6,046 bases of DNA from JBCCZC01 sp039188505 (GTDB lineage Bacteria > Pseudomonadota > Gammaproteobacteria > Xanthomonadales > SZUA-38). The stretch covers positions 1 through 6,046 of the forward strand of contig JBCCZC010000368.1 of the NCBI GenBank assembly GCA_039188505.1. The letters run 5' to 3'. The stretch's first letter is position 1. Each line of letters opens with the position of its first letter. This document shows positions 1-6,046 of this stretch, in pieces. The notes beneath the pieces were generated by a model that saw only the letters and a list, made by a program, of their open reading frames with translations, did no database searches and was not told the origin of the DNA. A program made the position numbers and the translations under genes.

Positions 1-57
1 CCACAGCGGTACCGCATCCGTCGTCTCTCCCTGGCCATCGCCGAAATCAGCGAATGA
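1..57 (+). CDS. possible 3' end of an upstream gene (partial)
   Basis: Frame 1 is open from the window edge and ends at a TGA at 55-57. It reads PQRYRIRRLSLAIAEISE. The tail alternates basic and hydrophobic residues and uses mostly G/C-ending codons, so it could be the C-terminus of a plus-strand gene lying 74 bp upstream of the next start. Eighteen codons are too few to establish coding. Frame 2 is also open here and runs on as an out-of-frame shadow of the next gene. No function can be proposed. Confidence 0.25.
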   Translation, partial: PQRYRIRRLSLAIAEISE

Positions 58-119
58 TCATGCCCTGATCAAGCACATCATAACGGCTGGTCGCAGCATC
101 CGATCGCATGCATCCACCT

Positions 120-123
120 GGAG
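120..123 (+). promoter_or_regulatory. Shine-Dalgarno site deciding the start at 132
   Basis: GGAG at 120-123 sits 8 nt before the ATG at 132. The in-frame ATG at 108 has no purine-rich site at a suitable distance and would add eight residues (MHPPGATP) ahead of a clean signal peptide. The ATG at 132 is therefore preferred. Confidence 0.7.
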
Positions 124-131
124 CGACCCCC

Positions 132-3100
132 ATGCGCACGTTCGGACTTCTTCTCGGCCTGCTCACCCTGCTCTCGGCCGAAGCCGACTATGTCAATTGG
201 GAGAATCATCCGGTCCGCCCGCTCGCCCTGAGTCCCGACGGGCGCACCCTGGCGCTGGCCCACGGCGCGGACCGGCATCTGCTGTGGTTCGACGTCACGA
301 CGGGTTCGCCGGTGCTCGCCGGCCAGGTGCCCGTCGGCCTCGATCCGGTGGCGGTCGGCTTCCGGACGTCCACCGAAGCCTGGGTCGTCAATCACGTCTC
401 CGACACCGTCAGCATCGTGGACCTGACCTCGCGCCGGGTGATCGCAACCCTGGCTACCGACGACGAGCCCTACGACATCGTCTTCGCCGGGGGCCGGGCG
501 TACGTCAGCTGCTCCCAGGCGAACACGGTGCTGGTCTTCGACCCGCAGCGCCTCGACCAGCCGCCGGTCCGTGTCCGGATCGAGGCCGAGGAGCCCCGGG
601 CGCTCGCGGTCAGCCCCGACGGCCGAACGGTCTATGCCGCCATCTTCGAGTCGGGCAACGGCACCACGATCCTCGCGGGCGCCACCGTCGGTGATTTCCC
701 GCCCAACGTCGTCCTCGATCCAGCGACGCCCTGGAACGGCGTCTATCCCCCGCCCAACCGCGGCAGCGGGTACGAGCCTGCGATCGCTGGAGACATTGGC
801 GCAATCCCGCCCTCCGGCCTGATCGTTCGCGAGGACACGGCGGGCCGCTGGCGCGACGACAACGGGGGCGACTGGACCCGCTGGGTGACCGGAGACCGCG
901 CCGCGGCGTCGGGCCGCATTGCCGGCTGGGGGCTCGCGGACCGGGATATCGCCCGCATCGATACCGCGACGCTCGGCGTCAGCTACGTCCGTGGCCTCAT
1001 GAACATCGGCATGGCGATCGGCGTGCGCCCCGACGACGGCGCCGTGACGCTCGTCGGCACCGACGCCAAAAACGAGGTGCGCTGGGAACCCAATCTCGTC
1101 GGGCAGTTCGGCGACGTGGTCCAGGGTACGGTTACGGCCGAGGACGACTTCCGCGTGCCGACCAATCTGAATCCTCACCTCGATGGCGCGGGGCCGTCCG
1201 TAAACGCGGCGACGCGCTCGCTTTCTATCGGCGATCCGCGGGGCGTCGCCTGGCGCGCGGACGGCGCGGAGGCCCTGGTGGTCGGCATGGGCTCGAACAA
1301 CGTGATCCGGATGGATCGGAGCGGTGGCCGCGTCGGCGAGGCGCTGGCGCTGGGCGAAGGCCCCATCGGCGTCGTACTCGACGAGGATCGGGACCGCGCC
1401 TATGTCTGGAACCACTTCGAGGCGAGCATCTCCACCATCGGCATCGAGGCCTGGACGCAGCTCGAGCGCACGGCCGTCTTCACGCCCGAGCCGCCGGAAA
1501 TCCGAGAGGGACGGCGACTCCTCTACAACACGCACGAGACCTCGGGGACGGGACACCTGTCCTGCGCGACCTGCCACGTCGATGCCCGGCACGACCGACT
1601 GGCCTGGGATCTCGGCGACCCTGGTGGGGAGACCGAACGGTTCACGGGCAACTGCACGACCCTCAGGGCCACCGGGCCGTGCGCTGCGTTTCATCCCATG
1701 AAGGGCCCGATGACCACCCAGACGCTCCAGGACATCATCGGCCACGAGCCGCTCCACTGGCGCGGTGACCGGGCTGGCATCGAAGGCTTCAACCCGACCT
1801 TCGTGGCCCTGCAGGCGCGTGACGAGGAGGTCTCGGATGCGGAGCTGGCGGACCTCAAGGCTTTTCTCGCAACGATCGCACTGCCGCCGAACCCGCTCCG
1901 CGAGAAGGACAACAGCCTGCCGCGCGACCTCGCGCTGCCGGGTTTCAGCTCGACGGGACGCTTCAGTCCTGCCGGAACGCCGCTACCCGCGGGCGACGCC
2001 CTCCGCGGCATGAGCCTGTTCCGCACCGGCGGCCTCGTGCCGCTACCCGATCTCGGCGTCATCACCGAGTGCGCCGCCTGCCATTCCCTACCCACCGGCA
2101 TGGGCGTGAACGGCATCGTCCGTGACCGCACCGGCTTCACCCTGGGCGGTCGCATCATCGCCGACGGGCCGAACGGCGAGAATCACCTCGGAATCGTCTC
2201 CCGGAGCACCGTCAATGGGGGCACCTTCAAGGTGCCGCAGCTCCGGACCCTCCACGAGAAGGTCGGCTTCGATATGAGTTCCCGCGCCAGCCTCGCCGGC
2301 TTCGGCTTCATCCACGACGGCAGCCTCGACACGCTGGCTCGATTCCTGGCCCTCGAGGAGTTCGCACCGCAATCGGACCAGGACCTCGCGGACCTGACCG
2401 CGTTCATGCTGTCATTCGCGGGCTCGGATCTGCCGACGGAATCCGTCCATCACGATGTCCCCGCGCCGACCTCCCTCGACACCCATGCCGCCGTCGGCTG
2501 GCAGGCAACGGGCGGCCCTCCGGTGCTTCAGCCCCTGCTCGAACGGGCGAGCGATCCGCGCCTCGCGGTCGTTCTCGAAGGCCGTCGCGACGGTGTCCGC
2601 CGCGTGGGGACCTGGAACGTGGCGACCGCCTCCGTCGAGGCCGGCAGCGGGGCGACGTCCATCGATGCCTTCGCGGCCACCGCCGGTCCGCTGACCGCCA
2701 CGGTCGTCCCGGCGGCCACGGCCACGCGCCTCACGCGCGATCGGGATCGGGATGGCGTCGTCGACGACGTAGAGCTCGCCCAGGGCTCAAGCCCCGTCGA
2801 CGCCGCTTCGAACGCCTTCACGCCGGCGCTCGGCCTGTGGTTGAACCCAGACCGTGCGGGCCACGGCTTCGATCTGCAGCGGGTGGGGCGTACGCTGGTA
2901 TTCACCTGGTATACGTACCTGGAGGACACCTCGCCGGTCTGGTACCAGGCCGTGGGCGAGCTCGGCACGGGGCGCACCTGGGCGGCCGAACTCGTGCGCT
3001 ATGACCGGGACCAGGCAGGCGCGCTCATCGGGATACCGGTGGGAGCGGTCGACCTCGCCTTCGACGGACCCGCAGCGGGCACGTTCCGCTGGGCGATCGA

Positions 3101-3527
3101 CGGCGCGTCGGGGTCGGAGGCGGTCCAGCGCTTCGCCTTCGCCGATGGTCTCAACGTGCGCGACCAGGTGGGCATCTGGTTCGATCCCGCGGATCCAGGC
3201 TGGGGCATCAGCCTCGACACCCAGGGCACCACCCGGATCGCCGTCGCCTATTTCCACGACGAGACCGGCGCGCCCCGCTGGAGCCTGGGCGCCGGCGCTG
3301 TCGGACCTGGCGAGACCCTCACGCTGGAGGCCTACGCCGGCTTCTGTCCCGCCTGCGAGGCCGTGCCAATCGCCTCGATCGACCGCGGTTCCCTGGCGTT
3401 CTCCGAATCCGAGCGGCGCAGGGCCTCGATCGAACTCGACGTGGGCGCCGGGTCCGGTCGCTTCGAACGCGGTCCGGTCGCAATCGTACCCCTGGGTGAT
3501 CCAGCGCTGGACCTCACCGTCTTCTGA
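132..3527 (+). CDS. exported YVTN beta-propeller / di-heme cytochrome c fusion protein
   Basis: The 1131-residue product begins with a Sec signal peptide (MRTFGLLLGLLTLLSAEA, likely cut after residue 18), so it acts in the periplasm or outside the cell. Residues about 25-450 form a YVTN/YncE-type beta-propeller, with repeated blade motifs such as LALSPDGRTLALAH, AWVVNHVSDTVSIVD, LAVSPDGRTVYAA and GDPRGVAWRADG. A poorly repeating stretch interrupts the blades at about 185-265. Two c-type heme sites follow: CATCH (C478, C481, H482) and CAACH (C647, C650, H651). After heme 1 come a WDLGDPGG segment (492-499), HPMKGPMTTQ (521-530) and LHWRGDR (541-547). After heme 2 come FKVPQLR (699-705) and FIHDGS (726-731). 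These are signatures of the di-heme cytochrome c peroxidase/MauG-like group. An EF-hand-like loop lies at 870-881. Two tandem GxWxxPxxxGxGxxL domains start at 901 and 1014. A redox or oxidative role is inferred from family; the substrate is unknown. Heme attachment would need the cytochrome c maturation system. The ATG at 132 was chosen because of the GGAG and the signal peptide. Confidence 0.9.
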   Translation: MRTFGLLLGLLTLLSAEADYVNWENHPVRPLALSPDGRTLALAHGADRHLLWFDVTTGSPVLAGQVPVGLDPVAVGFRTSTEAWVVNHVSDTVSIVDLTSRRVIATLATDDEPYDIVFAGGRAYVSCSQANTVLVFDPQRLDQPPVRVRIEAEEPRALAVSPDGRTVYAAIFESGNGTTILAGATVGDFPPNVVLDPATPWNGVYPPPNRGSGYEPAIAGDIGAIPPSGLIVREDTAGRWRDDNGGDWTRWVTGDRAAASGRIAGWGLADRDIARIDTATLGVSYVRGLMNIGMAIGVRPDDGAVTLVGTDAKNEVRWEPNLVGQFGDVVQGTVTAEDDFRVPTNLNPHLDGAGPSVNAATRSLSIGDPRGVAWRADGAEALVVGMGSNNVIRMDRSGGRVGEALALGEGPIGVVLDEDRDRAYVWNHFEASISTIGIEAWTQLERTAVFTPEPPEIREGRRLLYNTHETSGTGHLSCATCHVDARHDRLAWDLGDPGGETERFTGNCTTLRATGPCAAFHPMKGPMTTQTLQDIIGHEPLHWRGDRAGIEGFNPTFVALQARDEEVSDAELADLKAFLATIALPPNPLREKDNSLPRDLALPGFSSTGRFSPAGTPLPAGDALRGMSLFRTGGLVPLPDLGVITECAACHSLPTGMGVNGIVRDRTGFTLGGRIIADGPNGENHLGIVSRSTVNGGTFKVPQLRTLHEKVGFDMSSRASLAGFGFIHDGSLDTLARFLALEEFAPQSDQDLADLTAFMLSFAGSDLPTESVHHDVPAPTSLDTHAAVGWQATGGPPVLQPLLERASDPRLAVVLEGRRDGVRRVGTWNVATASVEAGSGATSIDAFAATAGPLTATVVPAATATRLTRDRDRDGVVDDVELAQGSSPVDAASNAFTPALGLWLNPDRAGHGFDLQRVGRTLVFTWYTYLEDTSPVWYQAVGELGTGRTWAAELVRYDRDQAGALIGIPVGAVDLAFDGPAAGTFRWAIDGASGSEAVQRFAFADGLNVRDQVGIWFDPADPGWGISLDTQGTTRIAVAYFHDETGAPRWSLGAGAVGPGETLTLEAYAGFCPACEAVPIASIDRGSLAFSESERRRASIELDVGAGSGRFERGPVAIVPLGDPALDLTVF

Positions 3528-3545
3528 AGCCGGCCCGACCATCGA

Positions 3546-3917
3546 CTAGCGCTCCTCGCTTCGATCGGTCGTCGGACGCGTCGGCTCGTTCGAAGCGTCC
3601 GCGCGACCGACGTAGCGAACGCCGCCAGGCTGGAGCGGACCAGCTGCCGCATTGGCGCCGGTCTTCCGGTGACAGGAGTCAGGCCGCAGGGCGCGATGGA
3701 TTCCGGTCGACGTGCTGCCCGACCGACTCATCTTCCTGGCCTGTTCCGCTTCTTCGGACGTGATGGATGGCATGGTGAGGACGCGCTCGCGCGCGGACCC
3801 GGGCGTTGCAGCTGCACCGTGCTTGCCGGTCCCGTCACCCTTGCTGCGTCGGGTTGGCGATGGGCCGATGCCCAGCCGGGCATGGATCCAGCAAGACAGT
3901 ATTTGTATCGGATTCAT
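3546..3917 (-). CDS. candidate small hypothetical protein, 123 aa, uncertain
   Basis: A minus-strand frame starts with ATG at 3917-3915 and ends with TAG at 3548-3546. Its best support is a well-placed Shine-Dalgarno: GGAG (3928-3925) lies 7 nt before the ATG. It sits 62 bp downstream of the large minus-strand gene in the same direction, so read-through co-transcription is possible. The N-terminus reads MNPIQILSCWIHARLGIG; the rest is rich in Ser, Thr, Arg, Gly and Pro, with two further Cys (one at about residue 82), no membrane segment and no recognised domain. By hand count about 34 of 123 third positions are A or T, a weaker G/C bias than in the flanking genes. I do not recognise it. A non-coding spacer with a chance frame is equally likely. 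Confidence 0.3.
   Translation of the reverse strand: MNPIQILSCWIHARLGIGPSPTRRSKGDGTGKHGAAATPGSARERVLTMPSITSEEAEQARKMSRSGSTSTGIHRALRPDSCHRKTGANAAAGPLQPGGVRYVGRADASNEPTRPTTDRSEER
3557..3617. terminator. imperfect inverted repeat after the cytochrome gene, possible terminator
   Basis: Three nested complementary segments fold around a 15-nt loop: CGCT/AGCG (3557-3560 with 3614-3617), TCGGTCG/CGACCGA (3565-3571 with 3604-3610) and GGACGC/GCGTCC (3574-3579 with 3595-3600), separated by small internal loops. The structure starts about 30 bp after the TGA of the plus-strand gene. No U-rich tract follows on either strand, so intrinsic termination is not proven. An mRNA-end stabilising hairpin or chance pairing in GC-rich DNA are alternatives. 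It also overlaps the end of the minus-strand candidate frame at 3546-3917. Confidence 0.35.
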
Positions 3918-3924
3918 GGGAATT

Positions 3925-3928
3925 CTCC
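3925..3928 (-). promoter_or_regulatory. Shine-Dalgarno-like GGAG before the candidate small gene
   Basis: On the minus strand the sequence reads GGAG, AATTCCC, ATG. The 7-nt spacer is ideal, and the site favours the ATG at 3917 over the in-frame start at 3956, which lies inside the hairpin. The site matters only if the 123-codon frame is real. Confidence 0.35.
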
Positions 3929-3942
3929 AGTCGATCGGGGGG

Positions 3943-3971
3943 GCCCGGCGCGCCAAGGCGCCGCGCCGGGC
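3943..3971. terminator. strong GC hairpin downstream of the beta-helix gene, possible terminator
   Basis: GCCCGGCGCG (3943-3952) is perfectly complementary to CGCGCCGGGC (3962-3971), giving a 10-bp all-GC stem around a 9-nt loop. A G-T wobble and one more pair can extend it. It begins 8 bp after the minus-strand stop at 3980, the usual place for a terminator. On the minus strand the stem is followed by a run of C, not T, so it would be a non-canonical or Rho-assisted terminator, or a 3'-end stabiliser. It also separates the large gene from the small candidate frame. Confidence 0.5.
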
Positions 3972-3979
3972 TCGGGTGG

Positions 3980-6046
3980 TCAGCCCTCGAAGGAGCTGCT
4001 GAAGAGCAGGTCACCACCCGGCGCGGGATCGGGGGCAGGGTCCGGATCCGGGTCCTGCTCGCCTTCCGGCACCGTTGTAACCAGGATCAGCTCGCTGTTG
4101 CTGCCCGGACCGGTGTCCGGATCTTCGCTCGCGCTCAGTGCGGTCACCTTGAGCGCAAGCTCCGAGCCGGTCAGACGGGACGGCCGGGCGTTCACGGTGA
4201 TCGTCTGCGCCGTCTGGACCAGCTGGTCATCCCGGGCGACGCACTCGAAGCGCCGGTACGGACCAGCGGTTTCGCGGAAGCAGTCCCAGCCGGTGAAGCC
4301 GACGACGAACAGCTCACCCATCTCGCCGCCCAGGAATTCGCCGATCACGACGGCACCGGTCGCCGAGCCGGGGCCCGCGTTGTAGAGCTCGAAGCTCCAG
4401 CTGGCGAACTCGCCGACCGCAACCGTCTCGGGCGCGGCGCCCGTCAGTCGCAGGTCCGATGCGGCGTTGGCAACGGTGGATCCCGAGACCAGGGTGTTGT
4501 TCTCCGGTGCAGGATCCTGCGAGCCGGACAGGACTTCAGCCCGGACTTCCCAGCGTTCCTCGAGGTATGCGGATGGCAGTCGCGAGCGAGTCACGAATCG
4601 AGATTGCCCCACGGGTATCGAGCTGGCTCGACAGGTGACCGTCCAGGTCGCATTGGGCAGCTGCTGTGCCGCCTCGCAGTCGAAGCGACTGTCTTCGGGG
4701 TCGACCTCGATATCCCTCGCGTCGGGGTGGAAGGTGAAGGTGATCCGGGGTGCGCTCGCAACGTCGGGCCCCAGATTCTCGAGATCGAAGCTCATCTGGA
4801 TCAGCGTGCCCGGTGCGGCGTAGGACGGCGTCATGCCCGCATGCACGGCAAGATCCGCATCGAGCCCGATCGACGTCGTCTCGGTTGCTCGATTGTTCGC
4901 ATCCTGCGTATCGACGACCCCTGCCGGCTGCAGCGCCAGGATCGAGGAGCGCAGGAGCCTCGGGCCGCCTGGCGCGTTGAACTGGGTGGCGACGTCGGCC
5001 GCCTTCTGGCCGGCGGCAAGCGTGCCTTCATGGGTACACGTCGCCACGTTACCGCTGCGAGAACAGGTCCAGTTCGAATCGAAGGGAATGAGCGAGTAGT
5101 TGCCGATGGCGCCGTCCAGCTCCAGCCGGAAGCCCGCGCCGGTGACGGCATCGGGACCGTTGTTCCGCAGCTTCATCGTATAGCCCATCGACTGGCCGGG
5201 ACCGTAGCTTCGATCACCGTCATCGAGGGTGACCCCGAGGTCCGCGAAGCGGGGCTGAGATCCCGTCTGTCGCTCGAGGGCACCGGCATCCCAGGGCGAG
5301 GCCGGCCGATTCGCCGTCATCGGTCGGGGATTGCCGGCGAGGTCCCGGACCGCGAGATCCGAGAAGCCTGCGCCCGCAATGTCGGACGTCTCGCAGAGGT
5401 CGACGGCCTCCGAGCCCGAGGCAAGCGCATAGCCGCTGGTAAAGCCCACGGAGGACGTGTGGACCAGGTTGCGGAGGTCGCCCGGAACGCTCGAGAACGC
5501 GGCGCTGTTGTTGGTGAGGATGCAAGCGCCAACGAGCTCGGGGTCGGTGGTTTCCCGCACGTCTAGCGGATCCTCGCCGGCATCATGGATGATGCTCGCG
5601 ACGATCTGCGTTCGCGGGCGTTCGCCGTTGATCTGGATGACGCTCTCGAGGCCGGCCTCGTTGTCGGTGATCGTGACGTGGACAAGGTCGAGCGTCCCCT
5701 TGCTGTGGATCGCGTCCTCGGCGCCGGCGCCGCCGTTGCCGCGAATGATCGAGTTGGCCACCTCGGCGACGCCGGACTCGGCCACGTAGAACGCCGCGCC
5801 GTACGTCCGATCAGACTCGTCATCGTCCGCATTGATGAGGCAGGCCGTATTGCGCTCGGCAACGTTGCCCGCGATCAGGACCCCGTCGAGGCGGAGCTCT
5901 CCGAGGTCAGCCACCCTCGCGCCACCCCCACGGCCGCCGCCGATCAAACCCTCCCGGATGCAGCCGACGAAGCCTGTGCCGTAGCCCTCGGCCTTGTTGC
6001 CCACCAGCGCAGCGCAACCATTGCTACCGCCCAGCGATGTGCAACC
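3980..6046 (-). CDS. secreted beta-helix protein with three DUF11-like modules (N-terminus outside window)
   Basis: The frame is open through the right edge, giving 688 visible residues; numbering here runs from that edge. The GTG at 6004 is only an internal codon: upstream in-frame codons continue (GCTSLGGSNGCAAL), there is no signal peptide after it, and it lies inside beta-helix sequence. Residues 1 to about 190 show right-handed parallel beta-helix turns (VANSIIRGN, LVHVTITDNEAG, IVASIIHDAG). Residues 211-258 carry a choice-of-anchor-Q-like ending (SEAVDLCETS, DLAGNPRP, WDAGALE). Three DUF11-like Ig-fold repeats follow at about 268-394, 397-524 and 530-659, each with a NxGPDxx or NAGPGS core and a WxC...C or FDC...C pair. 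A DP-rich linker (665-676) and the terminal LLFSSSFEG complete it. Such proteins are usually exported or surface-exposed, with adhesive or polysaccharide-related roles suspected; the function here is unknown. No catalytic residues are recognised. Confidence 0.88.
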   Translation of the reverse strand, partial: GCTSLGGSNGCAALVGNKAEGYGTGFVGCIREGLIGGGRGGGARVADLGELRLDGVLIAGNVAERNTACLINADDDESDRTYGAAFYVAESGVAEVANSIIRGNGGAGAEDAIHSKGTLDLVHVTITDNEAGLESVIQINGERPRTQIVASIIHDAGEDPLDVRETTDPELVGACILTNNSAAFSSVPGDLRNLVHTSSVGFTSGYALASGSEAVDLCETSDIAGAGFSDLAVRDLAGNPRPMTANRPASPWDAGALERQTGSQPRFADLGVTLDDGDRSYGPGQSMGYTMKLRNNGPDAVTGAGFRLELDGAIGNYSLIPFDSNWTCSRSGNVATCTHEGTLAAGQKAADVATQFNAPGGPRLLRSSILALQPAGVVDTQDANNRATETTSIGLDADLAVHAGMTPSYAAPGTLIQMSFDLENLGPDVASAPRITFTFHPDARDIEVDPEDSRFDCEAAQQLPNATWTVTCRASSIPVGQSRFVTRSRLPSAYLEERWEVRAEVLSGSQDPAPENNTLVSGSTVANAASDLRLTGAAPETVAVGEFASWSFELYNAGPGSATGAVVIGEFLGGEMGELFVVGFTGWDCFRETAGPYRRFECVARDDQLVQTAQTITVNARPSRLTGSELALKVTALSASEDPDTGPGSNSELILVTTVPEGEQDPDPDPAPDPAPGGDLLFSSSFEG
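4019..4054 (-). repeat. Asp-Pro linker-coding micro-repeat
   Basis: Repeated GAYCCx units encode DPDPDPAPDPAP just before the C-terminal LLFSSSFEG. This is a typical flexible spacer between the last folded module and a C-terminal tag in exported proteins. The short DNA repetition could vary in length between strains by slippage. Confidence 0.6.

Noticed and set aside
55..71. Two TGATCA palindromes separated by 5 bp upstream of the cytochrome gene, considered as an FNR/CRP-type operator
   Set aside because: The spacing fits neither TTGAT-N4-ATCAA nor TGTGA-N6-TCACA, and the first copy overlaps a possible upstream stop codon. It may be chance.
77..83. TCATAAC as a -10 promoter element
   Set aside because: It is only a partial match to the consensus and has no recognisable -35 at 16-18 bp upstream.
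78..1757. 559-codon open frame on the minus strand opposite the cytochrome gene
   Set aside because: It lies fully antisense to a gene with clear domains. Its composition (Arg, Ala, Gly, Asp, Val rich, no domains) is what the complement of G/C-ending codons gives.
3712..4002. 96-codon plus-strand frame starting MLPDRLIFLACSA
   Set aside because: It has a slightly hydrophobic start but no Shine-Dalgarno. It overlaps the hairpin and the end of the minus-strand gene, and its tail is Arg-rich nonsense.
3806..5566. 586-codon open frame on the plus strand opposite the beta-helix gene
   Set aside because: It is an antisense shadow of a well-supported gene, with no recognisable motif and a composition typical of the complement of high-GC codons.
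6002..6004. GTG as the start of the minus-strand gene
   Set aside because: The frame stays open to the edge with beta-helix-like residues, and no signal peptide follows the GTG. The true start is outside the window.

Overview
This is a high-GC chromosomal window. It is dominated by two large secreted or periplasmic protein genes that face each other and converge on a roughly 450-bp gap. The strong G/C third-position bias, the C-terminal -LLFSSSFEG ending of the right-hand protein and the tandem GxWxxPxxxGxGxxL modules of the left-hand protein resemble exported proteins of Xanthomonadales/Lysobacterales-type Gammaproteobacteria (for example Wenzhouxiangella-like lineages). This lineage guess comes from remembered family style, not from a search.

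Layout. Bases 1-57 may hold the last codons of an upstream plus-strand gene. A Shine-Dalgarno GGAG at 120-123 sets the start of a plus-strand gene at 132-3527. It encodes a 1131-residue exported protein with a Sec signal peptide, a YVTN/YncE-type beta-propeller, a two-CxxCH di-heme cytochrome c region related to the MauG/bacterial cytochrome c peroxidase group, one canonical 12-residue EF-hand-like calcium loop, and two tandem copies of an uncharacterised C-terminal domain. Bases 3528-3979 hold two GC-rich inverted repeats and, on the minus strand, a 123-codon reading frame with a good ribosome binding site whose reality is uncertain. From 3980 to the right edge (6046) runs a minus-strand gene that is open through the edge, so its N-terminus is missing. 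It encodes a right-handed beta-helix region ending in a choice-of-anchor-Q-like segment, three DUF11-like Ig-fold modules each with a cysteine pair, an Asp-Pro linker and the short C-terminal motif.

How the genes relate. Both large products look exported and disulfide- or heme-bearing, so they act outside the cytoplasm. Their convergent orientation means they are not co-transcribed, and nothing visible ties them to one pathway. No mobile element, CRISPR array, tRNA or rRNA was seen. The most interesting item is the domain fusion in the left gene. I do not see a clearly new multi-gene system.
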